In this document: positions 33,107 to 45,246 of the stretch, piece after piece
Position numbering within the stretch: the stretch's first letter is position 1
Layout of the letters: each line of letters starts with the position of its first letter
Origin: Sphaerolaimus hirsutus
Lineage: Eukaryota; Nematoda; Chromadorea; Monhysterida; Sphaerolaimidae
Length of the DNA stretch: 64,000 nt
Assembly: GCA_964036195.1 (NCBI GenBank)
Contig: OZ038455.1
Location: 14,401,855 to 14,465,854 of the forward strand
Direction: 5' to 3'
Program-made: the position numbers and the translations under genes
Notes under the pieces: model-generated
Databases searched by the model: none
Seen by the model: only the letters and a program-made list of their open reading frames with translations
Told to the model about the DNA's origin: nothing

Positions 33107-33702
33107 CCTAACATAACTAAGTCATTGCATTTAATGTGTGTTCTGCAATATACAGATCGCAAACTGCAGTTTTTGGTCGATTAATTAATGATCGATGTCA
33201 CAAATTGGTTACAACTGCATTAATGATCGATGTCACACAATTTTGCGCACTGAAAAATTATCATTCTCACAAATACACAGCTGAAGGAAGTGAAAAACGA
33301 AATCCCAAGCTATGTGAAAATGCTTTTACATTCCCTGCAATGCTCACCTCTCCGTGTGTTTGTGTACATCAAAAATACGATTTGAATTTGTACTCCCACT
33401 GGCTGTGTGCAAAGCGGCTGGCGCGCCGTTTTTATGTGTGTCAAATGCTAATTTGGCGCCACGCTATTTGCGCCACCTTGCGCTTCTACCTATTTACGGA
33501 ATTCTCAATGTGGCGGTTCTAAAAATGTGGCGGTGATTGTCACCGCGATGACACTTCATTTTCTCGCGGTGACATCGACAAAGCAGGCGGTGACAATCAC
33601 TGCGTCACCGCCACATTTTTCGTCACTGTCGTCTACTAAGTTATGCCTCTGATAATATCACAGATGTCCACCAACATACGCACTGCTGCACCCTGTGGCC
33701 GC

Positions 33703-34651
33703 TACCGATGGCAAACCCTCGGGAATTTTGATGTTTTTTTTTAAAACGAGTTATCGAAATAAGATTTTTCCCAAACAGTTTTTCGAATTTACCGTATTAC
33801 CTCGAATTATCCCCCCCCCCCTTGAATTAACCCCCCCTCGAATTAACCCCCCCCTCAAAATGGGCTGGGGAAATAATAAACCCCCCCTCGAAACCCCCCC
33901 CCCTTCGGAATGATGTACGTCATGTACATAATAAATACATCATGTATGCAATGTACATGATGTATATTACTGTTAATTTGCATTGCAGCTACACATAGAC
34001 TAGTTTGTGTAGCTATCTACGTTTTTATGTCCAAATATATCCTGTTTGGACACATTTATTACCTGTTTTGGGTATGCACATGCCTACTATTTACTACGAT
34101 CCTTACGAAACTTTCTGACGAAATAATAAAACCCCCCCTCGAATTAACCCCCCCTCAAATTTTGCTGGCGAAATAATAAACCCCCATGGGGGTATTTCGA
34201 GGTAATACTGTAGTTTTCAAATTTTTGATATAAAATAGAAAAACAAACCTGTTGAAGAGTAGAGATAATCCAAAAAAGCTTGGAAATATCACTTGATGCA
34301 CTCCCTTAGTGTCTCCAAACCTGTACCCTGTTTCGACCCTTTTCAGTAGACAGGGTATTTTTGATGATGGTGGCAGGGTTCGAAATTTTCGAATTTTCTG
34401 ATCTTTTATAGTATTTTTCAAATTCTGACCTTACTATTATTGTTATTACTTTTAGATTTGTTTGCAGATACATTTGAAATTGGTGTTTTAAATCGTGTTT
34501 CCGCGTTTCTTACATATTTTCAGGCAAAAATACTGGAAAAGATCGATTTTTGAGTGTTTTTCTAGAGGTGAAGAAAAAATTTGAAAAGTCAAATACTCAA
34601 AAATTCGAAAAAACATTTACGAATTTGTCAACTTTTTGTTTGCCATCGTTA
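33703..34651. mobile_element. hAT-like TACCGATGGCAAA element
   Basis: Ends TACCGATGGCAAACCC and TTGTTTGCCATCGTTA, flanks GTGGCCGC and GTGGCTGT (6 of 8). It shares termini and the TTCGAA-type interior with 29803-30690 and hosts the nested MITE at 33792-34210. Confidence 0.7.
33792..34210. mobile_element. CCGTATTACC MITE, 419 bp
   Basis: Ends CCGTATTACCTCGAATTATC and TTTCGAGGTAATACTG with TA at 33790-33791 and 34211-34212. The interior (CATGTATGCAATGTACATGA) matches that of 19214-19641. Confidence 0.8.
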
Positions 34652-34906
34652 GTGGCTGTGATGCGTGCCTTGGCTTCCTCGCTCCAGCAATTTGACTTCC
34701 TTCCATTTTGTGCGCTGCTGCATGCAGACTCGTGGACATGATAAATATCCGTGGTAATCACACTTGCGCTATCTGAAAAGTATTCGCAATTTCAGTGACT
34801 TCTTTTCCAAGATGATTTTTCCAGTTCTGTGATGTTTCAAATCTTCTTTCAAATTTCAAATCTTTTTCTCTTAAGGACAAGCGACGATTGCTGCCTGTGG
34901 CCCGCT

Positions 34907-35365
34907 AAAGCTGTGATTACAGCTCGATGTAAAATTAAAGGTGGATTTACAGCATAAAGACGCATAGGGGCTGAAGCGACAAATACAGCGTCGCCGCCGG
35001 CTTCCTAAACTGACCAGTTGAAAGCACTAACCGACATCTACATCGTGTTCAAAAATCATCCAAAAATCTCCAGTGGTTCTCGAGATATAAAATTAAAATC
35101 AAAATTTCGCATTTTGTCGGCTCGGCAGCATTTGCCAACAAATAGTGAAATTTTTATTTAAAATTTATATCTCGAGAACCACTGGAGCTTTTTATACACG
35201 ATGTAAATATGGGTTAGTGCTTCCAACATGTCAATTTAGGGATTGGTATCTCTTAGCGTTATTGCGTATTTGTCATTTGTGGACAGTGAATTTGTCGCTT
35301 CAACTTTTTTTGTCGTTACGCTGTAAATCCATCTTAAAGCGTAAAATTCCACCGCAAAATTGATT
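34907..35365. mobile_element. Inverted-repeat element, GGTGGATTTACAGC arms
   Basis: The arms are inverted copies through ATATCTCGAGAACCACTGGA at their inner ends and GATTTACAGC at their outer ends. The left flank GCTGTGATTACAGCTCGATG resembles the termini of the 4.7-kb TTA-duplicating element, suggesting the same superfamily. Outer limits are approximate. Confidence 0.55.
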
Positions 35366-37307
35366 ACATAAAAGTCGATAAATAAATCTGATACAGGTCT
35401 ACAACTTTTCATTGACGAAGTAGCGATCATGTTGACATGTTCATTGCACGTTCAAAAATTGATTGATAGGCATCATACAATTCCAAATGAATTGGTTGTC
35501 TGAACAGGAAGCTAGGTTACCAAGATGTACGTGAAAATCCGGGCTGAAACATGCTAATATCTGTGCGATGCGACCCCAGCTTTGTCTGTAAATATATTCA
35601 CCCTACTTGGTCAGCCTGCTAACGTCAGCCGCCAGCTATCTATCTATCCCGGAGGCCAGCTCAACTATCAAAATATCCATCCCGAAGGCAAAGGCATTCA
35701 GCCCCAGGGAAAATGGCGCTGCAATGGTACTGCTCCTGCTAGTTTACTACGAGATTTTGATAAACTCATAAATCAGCTCTGAATGTATTTGAGTTTACCA
35801 GATTGAGGTGTCTGTCAACTGATGTTCGTGGCGATTAAGAATAACTCATTCCAGTAAACTCAAATGCATTCAAAGCTGATTTATAAGCTTACCAAGATCT
35901 GGCAATAAACTAGTGTGTGCAGGCGTAATGTGCAAACAACTCAGTAAAAAGTGTACTCAGTAATTGTTGAAGATTTGTGCAAGTTGATGCTGATTTTTAA
36001 ATAGTTATTTTTGTGAATGCTATGTTTTCATCAAATCAATGTGTGAATGAAGGTTGGGGGAAAAAAGGGTCGATTAAAAATTATGGTAATTTTCCCCAGC
36101 CAATGAGCGTTTTTGTTTGCACATATGATTTGTGCACCATTTCCGCGTACATCTGCTATGGATCGTGTCACATTGGCCCCTCCCACACTAGTTTACTGGC
36201 GTTTTCAGTTTACTGGCAGTAAACTCAATTTTTTAGTTTACCGGCTAAATTCACGCATTGTAAAAGTGGGCGGAGTTTAGGCTGCCATCTTTATTTTTTC
36301 AAGTTTGCCAGTGCTGTGAATTTACTCTGTAAACGTTAATTTTTATTTTCTTTAATTGTGGAAGAACAGAGCATTGTTCATGCAATTTTTTTTGTCATCG
36401 TGTACAGTACGTCCTGTAGATGTTGTCAAAATTTTCAAAATATTTTAAAGTGCAAAATTGGATTTTTTATTGAATTTATTTATTTTCGGCAGATAAAAAT
36501 TCATATAAAATCAACCGTTTTGTTTAAGCACTGGTGGAAGCATTTGCTGCAAAACTTGACCGGCGTTGTGCAGTGTACGTTCCAGCCGCACATAGACCGC
36601 GTTGCGTGGCTTTCCCTAAATTTTTTTTATTTTTGACAAAATTTTGAAACTTTTTGCTAAATTTGCATCAATTTTCAACCACAAACCACTGTCAGCGGAT
36701 TGTCAAGTGTCTTGATTTCGGTAAATGCTTTCATTTCCATACTCTGCAGCCATGACACAATGTGTGAAATGTTCCCTTTACCTGCGCGCCCATATGATGC
36801 TTTGTAAACACGGTGCTTGCCCTCCTGTATTTATAAAATTGTTTGTTTGCAACATTTTATTCACTGATATTTACAGTTTTAAAATTCAGACACACCAGCG
36901 CATTTGTTGTTTTCGGTGCAGTGCTGCCAAAATGCGTCCACGTGCGACGATACTCCAGCCGCCCTTGTACATTAGTGCTGCGACGGAAGCCAAGCCACTG
37001 CTTCCTAAAGTACGCGTACATACGTGCCAGTTTGTGTTGTATCTGTACATGAACATGCAACAACTGTACATGAAACATTTATGATATTTCATGAGACATT
37101 TTTGAGCATTCAAATAAAGTTGTATAAAGTGCAACAAATAAGAAAGGAACACACTAATGATATATTCGTATTTGGTTCTCAATTCAACTGTTCTGATACC
37201 TCAACACAAATTCTTCTTGTCACTTGAGATGTGCGCGGTACTGGCACGCAACCCGGTACATGCCCATCATGTGGGCCACCCCCTATGCTGTATACATTAT
37301 GTGGCGC
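35366..37307. other. No gene recognised
   Basis: Apart from a CTATCTATCTATCCCGGAGG fragment near 35630-35700 of the 32621-type element, and palindromic GTTTACTGGCAGTAAACTC phrases near 36200, I see no structured element or exon with good splice sites. Confidence 0.4.
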
Positions 37308-37315
37308 AGCGTGAG

Positions 37316-38161
37316 CAGGGTTGGCAAAATCTCAGAAAAAAATAAAAATAAAATAAAAATAAAATGGAAAATTAGAGAATAAAATAAAATAAAATAAAAT
37401 GGAAAATTAATAAAATAAAAATACAATTTTACTAAAATTTGAATTTTTGTAAAATTTTAGTAAAATTGTACAATAATTCGAATTTTTGTACAATTTTAGT
37501 AAAATTTTACAAAAACTCGAGTGTCTGTTTAATTCTATAGAAAGTTTTCTATCATGTTGCTTAAGTTCCTAGCTGCCAATTTGCAGAACTAGTGCCTTGT
37601 TGTATCTTTCATTGTTGTGATTGAAACATATTGTTGCTCAAAATTGCAAATTTTCACATTTTTTAGAATATTTTCACCTTAAAGATCACTAATTTATGTG
37701 ATTTGTTTCCCATTTTCTTCGTTCCATACCTCGAAAAAGCCTATATATTGAACCTCGCAAGCCCTCCCCCCACCCAAAAAAACAACCAAATTTTAGGTAT
37801 CTTCCCTTGGGAGGAGCAATTAGATGCATATATCCAGGACCTCCTGAGGGTCAAAATACAAAATGCCTACCTCACAACTTGTGTCAAAAGTTTACATAAA
37901 ATTTTTTGTTGTATTCATCTGCATGCTTCTAGCATGCACATTGTTTTATGTCCTTGCATCCAATATTTCCGATTTTTTGTAAAAATTTTGTAAAATATTT
38001 GTACAATTTTTGTAAAATGGTTTCATTTTATTTTATTAATGACATTTCAGAATAAAATATAAAAAAATAAACTGAAACATGAATAAAATTAAAATAAAAT
38101 ACAATTTTAATAAAAATAAAATACAATTTTAGTAAAAAGAATTTTACTAAAACCAACCATG
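37316..38161. mobile_element. hAT-like AAAATAAAAT element, exact 8-bp duplication
   Basis: Ends CAGGGTTGGCAAAATC and TTTTACTAAAACCAACCATG, flanked by AGCGTGAG at 37308-37315 and 38162-38169. Both subterminal regions are AAAATAAAATAAAAT arrays with TACAATTTTAGTAAAAT phrases. The centre (37700-37870) contains an older copy of the CTATCTATCC element family. Confidence 0.85.
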
Positions 38162-38339
38162 AGCGTGAGTGACAACAATGCAGCGTGGCGCACCCTGTAC
38201 TTGCGTCTGCGGCGCTGCAAATAGAAAGCAGATGCCTGCACTAATCATGCTCAACACATGAATCATCAAAACCGCAACAGCAAACACAAAAAAAAACATC
38301 ACAGAAAGTGAAAAGAAGAAATCATAAATGTCAACATAC

Positions 38340-38607
38340 CATTGAGAAGTTGAAGGCAGCCACGGCATTTGAATCGATCCCTGCCAGCTGTTGCATTCAT
38401 TTGTCTATTGAATCGCCGGCAATTAATACCATCCGGGGTAGGCACAATAACAGCAAATCCAGTTAGTTGGGATGCTGCGAAATTGCGATTTATATTACGA
38501 TGCTTTTGATTTTTTTCTAAATAGCAGTTGACAGCCTGCCCATTCCCATCAACGTATAGCTGGGAAACGGGTGGCATTTCGTTTTTTTTCAAATGCACAA
38601 ATGACAT
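38340..38607 (-). CDS. Possible first exon, unknown function
   Basis: An ATG at 38607 opens 89 codons ending at a GTATGT donor (complement of 38334-38339). The product has cysteines in NCYLEKN, GINCRRF and FKCRGC, which could bind metal, but no known zinc-finger spacing is satisfied. There is no partner exon and it could be a chance frame. Reported at low confidence because start, donor and composition are all reasonable. Confidence 0.25.
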
Positions 38608-39225
38608 TTTTCACATTTTTCATGTTCATAGCTGCGCGCGTGTTGCCATGCACTATTTTCAGATTTCCGGCAGCAGATTATACTCATTAACTCGCATTAA
38701 GTCAAGTTCCGTGGCCGACACGCAACTTCAAAAGCATCGCCGCACTCCGCCCCATCAATGTTACCATAATATTTAATCGACCCTTTTTAGGCCCAGCGTG
38801 AATGAAGTGAAGAAGTGGCAAACTGGTTCACATATGTGTTTCCACCATTTGTCATACTAATTACAGTAAAATCAACGTTAAAAGGGGATCCAAACATGAA
38901 AACACTTAAAAATTTTAATACTTTTTTTCAGGGAGGTTTGCCATCGTTAGTGGCAACATCAAATATGGTACCGTCATTCAATATTGAAAAAGAAGCTGTC
39001 TGCCGCCAGGATAGAATGAGATAAAAATGTAATTATTTATGTTCAAGTTGGCTTTCAAAACCTGTGTACGCCTGTACGGCAAACGGCGTGCGAGGCAAAC
39101 GGCGTGTGAGGCTAACGGCAAACAATTACCTATTGACGCACCGCACACTGGATTTGTCAATATTAATTTCGATCGAAGGTCTTTAACAAAGTGTAGTCTT
39201 GACACCGAAGTGCCCTAGCACTACG

Positions 39226-39320
39226 TAGTGATGGAATGGCGCCATGGCGCCATTTTCCTGTGGCGTCCTGTTTCCGAATGGCGCCATTGCGCCCTTTTTT
39301 CTGGCGTTTTTCCATCACTA
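39226..39320. mobile_element. TAGTGATGGAA palindromic element, 95 bp
   Basis: Ends TAGTGATGGAATGGCGCC and the inverse TTTTTCCATCACTA with GGCGCCATGGC repeats inside. It is related to 30319-30381. The flanks do not match. The adjacent 39330-39440 holds an array of GCACCGGTGCTGGTGC phrases. Confidence 0.5.
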
Positions 39321-40074
39321 ACCCGCACCGGTGCTGGTGCAGTGCCCTTGCACGTTTCAGAGGTGCCCCTCTGGTGCCGATGACACTCTTATCAGAATAG
39401 CACCGGTGCTGGTGCGGTGCGCTGCATTTTTCAGCCCAGAAACCACTCAATTTAGTTGTGTTCAAACAATATCGGTATTATTTACGACAAAATGTTAACA
39501 CTTCCTGGCATCGAAAAGCCACTATCGTTTGATTGAACCCTAGCCACAAATCGAGGCGAGTTCAGCACTGCGGCGGTTGCAAACGATCGTTTATTACCGC
39601 ACGCATTGCATTCAAACATTCATCTATGATCACATCAGAATGTTCGAGTTGTATTTCCGGCGCACATGATCCTTTCCATAAGTTCATTGAGTTGACGGTA
39701 AAATACATAAATAACATGTGGAGTTACGTATTTGGAAAATTTACAATGACACAGATTCCACGTAAACATAATCCTGCAGCGCACGCGTAAAGCTACTGTG
39801 CTTTTATCAGCAATCTGTGGCACTCACTGCTACATTTCTTCGAAAATTGTCCATATTTTCTTTGGATCGTTTTTTTCCCCAACATGACTCTAGAATTTTT
39901 TTTAGTCTTCAAATTCTGAATTTTCATTTTTTTCATGCCAGCCTTCGCGCGGCGTCGGGATCAGGACTAGTGATGTTTTAGGCACCGGGAAAAATGGCAC
40001 CGCACTGCACCGGCACCTCTCCCATCGCGCGAAAATATGCGGGGGGTGGGGGGGGGGGGGTTGTGGTGGTTCGA

Positions 40075-40462
40075 TATATAGACTATTTCAGGGTGTAGAA
40101 GGAAGAAAAGGTAGAAAAATCGCTAAAAGTAGGTTGACAATATCTCAAAATGGGTATACAAGAGCATATAGTACTAAAATCGCTGAAAATATGTAAAATA
40201 GGAACAAAAACTAGTATTTTGCAGGTGAAAATCTATAAAAAGGTATAAAAATGGCGATTTAGAGCGAAAATTGGGGTATAGTTTCTCAAAAATCGTTCCA
40301 GATAGGTAGATAGCTGAGCGATTTGGGGGGGGGGGGGTTAGGGGGTAGTAGCCCAAACTTTTGCCTCCGGGATAGATAGATAGCTGAGCGGGCTCCAGGA
40401 TAGATAGATAGCTGGGCGGTTTGGGGGGGGGGGTAACCCCCCCCCCCCATTCGAGACCCCTG
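40075..40462. mobile_element. CTATCTATCC hAT-like element, inverse copy
   Basis: Right end CATTCGAGACCCCTG is the inverse of the CAGGGGTCTC terminus of 32621. The body has four GATAGATAGATAGCTG phrases and long G runs. The other end is not identified. Confidence 0.6.
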
Positions 40463-40474
40463 GGGTGTACATCA

Positions 40475-40651
40475 TTCCACACGGGGGTATTTTGAGGGGG
40501 TTATTAATTCATAGTAGCCATTTTGAGGCGGGGGGTATTTCGAGAGGCTGTGGTATTTCGAGGGGGGGTATTTCAAGGGGGTTTATCATTTTGAGGGGGG
40601 TTAAACGAGGGAGGGATGATATTTCGAGGTGATATTTCGAGAAAATACGGT
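40475..40651. mobile_element. GGTATTTCGAGGGG MITE, left-truncated
   Basis: Repeated GGGGGTATTTCGAGG phrases and GTTAAACGAGGG leading to a right end TTCGAGAAAATACGGTA. It belongs to the CCGTATTTCC family. 40652-41308 shows no gene. Confidence 0.65.
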
Positions 40652-41509
40652 AAATGAATTTGCTGACGTGCCCTCTTGGCCTGTACATTTATATGTGCTG
40701 CACAATGGTGTTTTTATTTGAATATTATGAATAATGTATGAAGTCCATCAAATCTGACCTCGTTAATGCAATAAATGAATATTCTGACAAATCAACAACT
40801 CTTTATTAATTCCACCTTTAATAATAGGAATAGTGTACAAAGTTAATCAAATCCAAGCTCAAATAAGCTTAGAAGATAAGGTATAGTCGGCGGACGTAAT
40901 ACTCTACAAACCATCGCATGACGTCATATCATGCACGCTGTATCCAACCCGTGGAACTCTGTTTTGGTGACTGGTGCTTATGCATATACGGAATGAAACT
41001 ATTCAATTGTGCCCGCACAATTCAAACCCCCGTCAAAGTGTAATAGAGTTTTTTGGCATGATGCCATCCAAGCGTCGTCTGGATGGACAGCATCTAAAAA
41101 ATACAAAGCGGGAACGTGTTCCGAATTCAAAATTTTGAACCTAACAAATTCTCTTCAAAATGAATCGATAGCATGTAATTTTTCTAAACATGAATTAAAT
41201 TAAACATAGGTAAACGTATAATCAAAAATTGCAACACCAATCAGCACAAAAAAATGGAGTAAACGAGTGCGTTAAGAACAGCACACTTTTATTTTCCTTC
41301 TTACTATCTAGGGTTCGAACGATATGACTTTTCGATATCAATATTCGATATTCGATATTTTTTTCTGAAACTCGATATTCGATATCGATACGATATGGAA
41401 CCTCGATATCGATATTCGATATTCTATATTGAAAAATGGTCAATATTCGATATTCGATATTTCAATATTTTCGATATTCTATATTGCGATTTGCTGTTGG
41501 TATAGCAAG

Positions 41510-42123
41510 TAGGGTTCAAACGGGATTGACTTTTCGGGATCGGGATCGGGATCGGGATTCACTTTTTGAGATTTCGGGATCGGGATTGGGATTGGGGTTT
41601 CGGGATCGGGATCGGGATCGGGATTGGTTTTTTGAGATTTCGGGATCGGGATCGGGATCGGGATTGGCCGGGATTGGGGTCACGGGATCGGGATCGGGAT
41701 TGGGATAGGCATTTTTCCGGGATCGGGATTGGGTTCTAGGGATAGAGATTTTGGCCATTTTTCTGGCATTCACAGTTGTTCATAAAGGTCTCAAAACACT
41801 GTTGGATGCCAGAAAAGTGCATAAAATTGACGCTGGGGGTTTGCATCCACTTTTTTGCATGCAAAAACCTCATTATTTCACTTTTTATAATTTCCACTAA
41901 TTTTTCCGGGATCGGGATCCCGGACTTGGGAGTTTCTCGGGATCGGGATCGGGATTTGAAAATTTTCGGGATCGGGATCGGGATCGGGATTGGTCTTTTT
42001 GAGATTTCGGGATCGGGATCGGGATCGGGATTGGGGTTTTGGGATCGGGATCGGGATTGGGACTGGTAAATCCCGGAATTTCACGGGATCCGGGATCGGG
42101 ATCGGGATCCCGTTTGAACCCTA
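41510..42123. mobile_element. hAT-like GGGATC element, copy 1, exact 8-bp duplication
   Basis: Ends TAGGGTTCAAACGGGAT and ATCCCGTTTGAACCCTA, flanked by ATAGCAAG at 41502-41509 and 42124-42131. Most of the 614 bp is GGGATCGGGATCGGGATTGG arrays with TTTTTGAGATTTC spacers; a unique patch of about 180 bp lies in the middle (around 41740-41900). It lies inside the second GATATCG element. Confidence 0.9.
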
Positions 42124-42430
42124 ATAGCAAGGCATATTTCAAGTTGCATATTGTATTTCCATGTGGTTGCACACATGGTTAATCATCTCGTTACTGAAAT
42201 GTGAATGGTACAAGTGATTTTAACAAGGTTTACATCACTCAAAAGAAGAACATGGCAGAGAAACATGATGAATCAAAGTGTATCAGACAACTAAAAAATT
42301 GGTAGATATTTCAGTTTATACTTATAACCTAATTGCTTAAGGGCATGTTGCAAAAAATAGCATATCATCATTTTCTAGCTTCAATTTTAACACTTCAACA
42401 AAAATCACATTATAAATACTGTACTTTTAC

Positions 42431-43358
42431 CAGAGTTGTGCAAATACTGGTATTTTTGGAAAACGTAAACGTAAACGTAAATACCTTTTCCAAATCAAAA
42501 GTATAAATACTAAAACGTAAGGTATTTTTAAAATACCAAGGAATACGTAAAAAAAAACATAAACGTAAAAAATTTTACACACAGTATTTGCCATTGTGAT
42601 TTGGGAAATACCATTATTTTTACCTTCAGATGAATCAATCGCTCCATCTGCACCAGTTTCCGTTGTAAGTGTGGCCAAGTCCAACTACGCTGGTGATTCT
42701 AGGGGAGTCCCAGACCCTGTGAAATGCCTTAAAAATGTCAAATGGCGTGCAAAGTGTCTAAAGTCATGCAAAATGCCCTGGAAGGTGGCAAATCTTTGCC
42801 ATTTTGCTGGGCATTTTACATGAGTTTTGACATTTGCATGAAATTTTACATTTTACAGGGCATCCTACAGTGTCTGGTATTGGCACCAGAGCTGCACTCG
42901 CCCTGCCAGTTTCAAAACGTGTGCTACTCAAAGTTGTTGCAAGTGGCGTCGTCGAATTCATCACAACAAAATTATAAACGCAAGACTCCACAAATAAACA
43001 AAGAGGGTTCTGTGTTCAGCATTTGAACACATTCATGAATATGTACCAAGTATTCCATGTGTATTAATTGCAAGCATGATTCACTTTTTTATACACCGCT
43101 TTTTGTATGTACCTATACAAGTTACGTTTATGCAAAAACATAAGAATATTGTTGACTGCAGGTGGTGCGGCCCATTTGAACATGTGCACCTGTGAACGAT
43201 CACGAGTTTTTTACGTTTTCACTAGTACCCGGGTACTTTGGTCAGGAAAACGTAACAAAACGTAACGGTATTTTTTGAAAACGTAAACGTAAACGTAAGT
43301 ATAAATACCCGAATAACCGGGTATTTCGGGTAAACGTAAATACGTTTTTCCAACTCTG
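42431..43358. mobile_element. hAT-like CAGAGTTG element, exact 8-bp duplication
   Basis: Ends CAGAGTTGTGCAAATACTGG and GTTTTTCCAACTCTG, flanked by ACTTTTAC at 42423-42430 and 43359-43366. Subterminal arrays of ACGTAAACGTAAACGTAA fill both ends. The middle contains a CCCAGACCCTGTGAAATG...TTTTACAGGG inverted repeat also seen near 45200. Confidence 0.9.
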
Positions 43359-43569
43359 ACTTTTACTCATCAAATACAATACTATAAGCAAATCAGATCA
43401 ATCATAAATATCTCAAAATGAAAATGAAAACTTAATTTAGGGACACAATACAGGTTCGATATATCGAGAAAATGGTCGATATTCGATATCGATATTCGAT
43501 ATTTTTTCAAAATTTTCGATATCGATATTTGATATTTTTTCAAAATTTTCGATATCGATATTCGATATG

Positions 43570-43769
43570 NNNNNNNNNNNNNNNNNNNNNNNNNNNNNNN
43601 NNNNNNNNNNNNNNNNNNNNNNNNNNNNNNNNNNNNNNNNNNNNNNNNNNNNNNNNNNNNNNNNNNNNNNNNNNNNNNNNNNNNNNNNNNNNNNNNNNNN
43701 NNNNNNNNNNNNNNNNNNNNNNNNNNNNNNNNNNNNNNNNNNNNNNNNNNNNNNNNNNNNNNNNNNNNN
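43570..43769. other. Assembly gap of exactly 200 N
   Basis: Two hundred N, a conventional placeholder size, lying between a GATATCG array and one arm of a long palindrome. Any open frame spanning it is meaningless. Confidence 0.98.
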
Positions 43770-44116
43770 GCGGGCTGGGGAAGGTCGGCGACCCACCTGA
43801 GTGTGGGTCGCCGTATAAATGAATAGTTTTTTTTGAAAAAATCGCTGTCCACGCGAGGTCTGCCACCCGTTGTTTTTTTATATAACGGGCTGCCAAACTA
43901 AATCTGTCGGGGGGAATTGATCGAAATTTTGAGGGGTTGTACACGACACCCCCTCAAAATTTCGATCAATTCCCCCCAACAGTTTTAGTTTGGCAGCCCG
44001 TTATATAAAAAAACAACGGGTGGCGGACCTCGCGTGGACAGCGATTTTTTCAAAAAAACTATTCATGTATACGGCGACCCACACTCAGGTGGGTCGCCGA
44101 CCTTCCCCAGCCCGTG
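43770..44116. mobile_element. Near-perfect palindrome beside the gap
   Basis: Arms of about 170 bp, starting GCGGGCTGGGGAAGGTCGGC and ending in the inverse, meet near 43942. They contain GGCGACCCACCTGAGTGTGG and CCCTCAAAATTTCGATCAAT. A further diverged module follows to about 44240. The GGCGACCCAC blocks resemble those of 13617-15051, so this is probably part of a related foldback element. Confidence 0.75.
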
Positions 44117-44494
44117 TATAGTAGTGGGTGGGCTTCTAGTATATGCCCTCAAGATTTCGAATAAATCCCCCCACTACAACTGGAGATATGGCGTCCGGCA
44201 CCGACTCAGAATTTGGGTGGCGGACCTGGCCTGCACCCTGTTTACGTTGTGCTGTACACGTATGAAAAAGTGCCCACTTTTACACATTCTATGAAGAAAA
44301 GTAGTTGTTTCTACACTGACAAAAAAGTCCCCACATTTACGCGTACGTACGAGTAAAAAAAAAGTATTTTACGTTTTCTATACTTTGTGGTGAGTAAAAA
44401 AAAATACTTTACATTTACATATACTTTTAAAAAAGTTCAGTAATTCTAACAACTCTGGAAAAATGCCTCAAAAACAGCCATGTACATATAAGAC

Positions 44495-44713
44495 TCTATA
44501 TAAGTACGTAGACGTTATAAACCCTGTTCTAACATAACACAGTCTTTGTTTTTACGTGTGTTCTGCGTTTCCCAGATCACAAACCGCAGCTTTTGTCAAT
44601 TACGTTCTCTATACACTAAATTGGGGGGTATATCGAGGGGGGGGGTACTTCGAGGCGGGATTTCGAGGGGGGATTTCGAAGGGGTGGGGGGGGGGATTTC
44701 CAGGAAATATGGT
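44495..44713. mobile_element. CCGTATTTCC-family MITE, right half
   Basis: Middle phrase ACGTGTGTTCTGCG and terminal zone GGGGGATTTCCAGGAAATATGG correspond to the right half of 17191-17645. A degenerate GTAATTCTAACAACTCTGG terminus of the CAGAGTTG family precedes it at about 44440-44460. Confidence 0.65.
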
Positions 44714-45246
44714 GTTTTGTAAACAAAATAAATATATCTATGTAGTCCTGTCAAAGAGAAAGATTAAGCTGAATTACTGAATGCAGTCCATTAAAATAGC
44801 TTTTTAGTCCAAAGTGTTGAAGTGTGTTCTTAATGCGACTGTATGCAAGGATGTAGACAGGGGGCGGGGGAGGGGGGAAGATGCCAGCAATTGCACTTTT
44901 ATAAAGCGATTTTTAGGTACCTGGACAAAAATTTTGCACGCAAGCGTCCTGGTCTCGACACCTCAGTCCCGGTCCTGTGAAAAAATTTCTGGTGCCGTTC
45001 CGAAACACTCTTCCAATTTAAAGCCTAATTACAGTATCGCAGAATAAGCTGTGCCACCTCGCCCCCACCTCAAAAGCCCAGCCCCAAACACTCACAATCC
45101 ACCATTGGAATCCAAGGCCAGCATTCAACAGGCCAACGTACGTTTGCATTAGCAGGGCATTTTCCATGACTTTTGACACTTCGCATGACATTTGACATTT
45201 TACAGGGTCTGGGAGTGCCCCCAGGCCAAGACCGAGCAGCACTCAC

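Larger units (their letters stand above)
41309..43569. mobile_element. hAT-like GATATCG element, second copy, right end in gap
   Basis: Starts TAGGGTTCGAACGATATGAC and runs into a GATATCGATATTCGATATT array. Its middle (GCTTAAGGGCATGTTGC) matches 23657-25633. A second GATATCG array begins at 43455 and disappears into the assembly gap, so the right terminus is not visible. It is interrupted by 41510-42123 and 42431-43358. Confidence 0.7.

Noticed and set aside
34635..34740. Possible first exon on the minus strand (about 33 codons from an ATG near 34740)
   Set aside because: Too short, overlaps the end of a hAT-like element, and no good donor.
36725..37084. 119-codon open frame on plus
   Set aside because: No recognisable domain, no splice or promoter support, and comparable frames are open on the other strand.
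41436..42172. Arg-Asp and Pro-Asp repeat proteins
   Set aside because: Translations of GGGATC arrays on both strands within a transposon, not genes.
43382..43944. Open frames of 116-156 codons
   Set aside because: They run through 200 N, so most of their length is unknown sequence.
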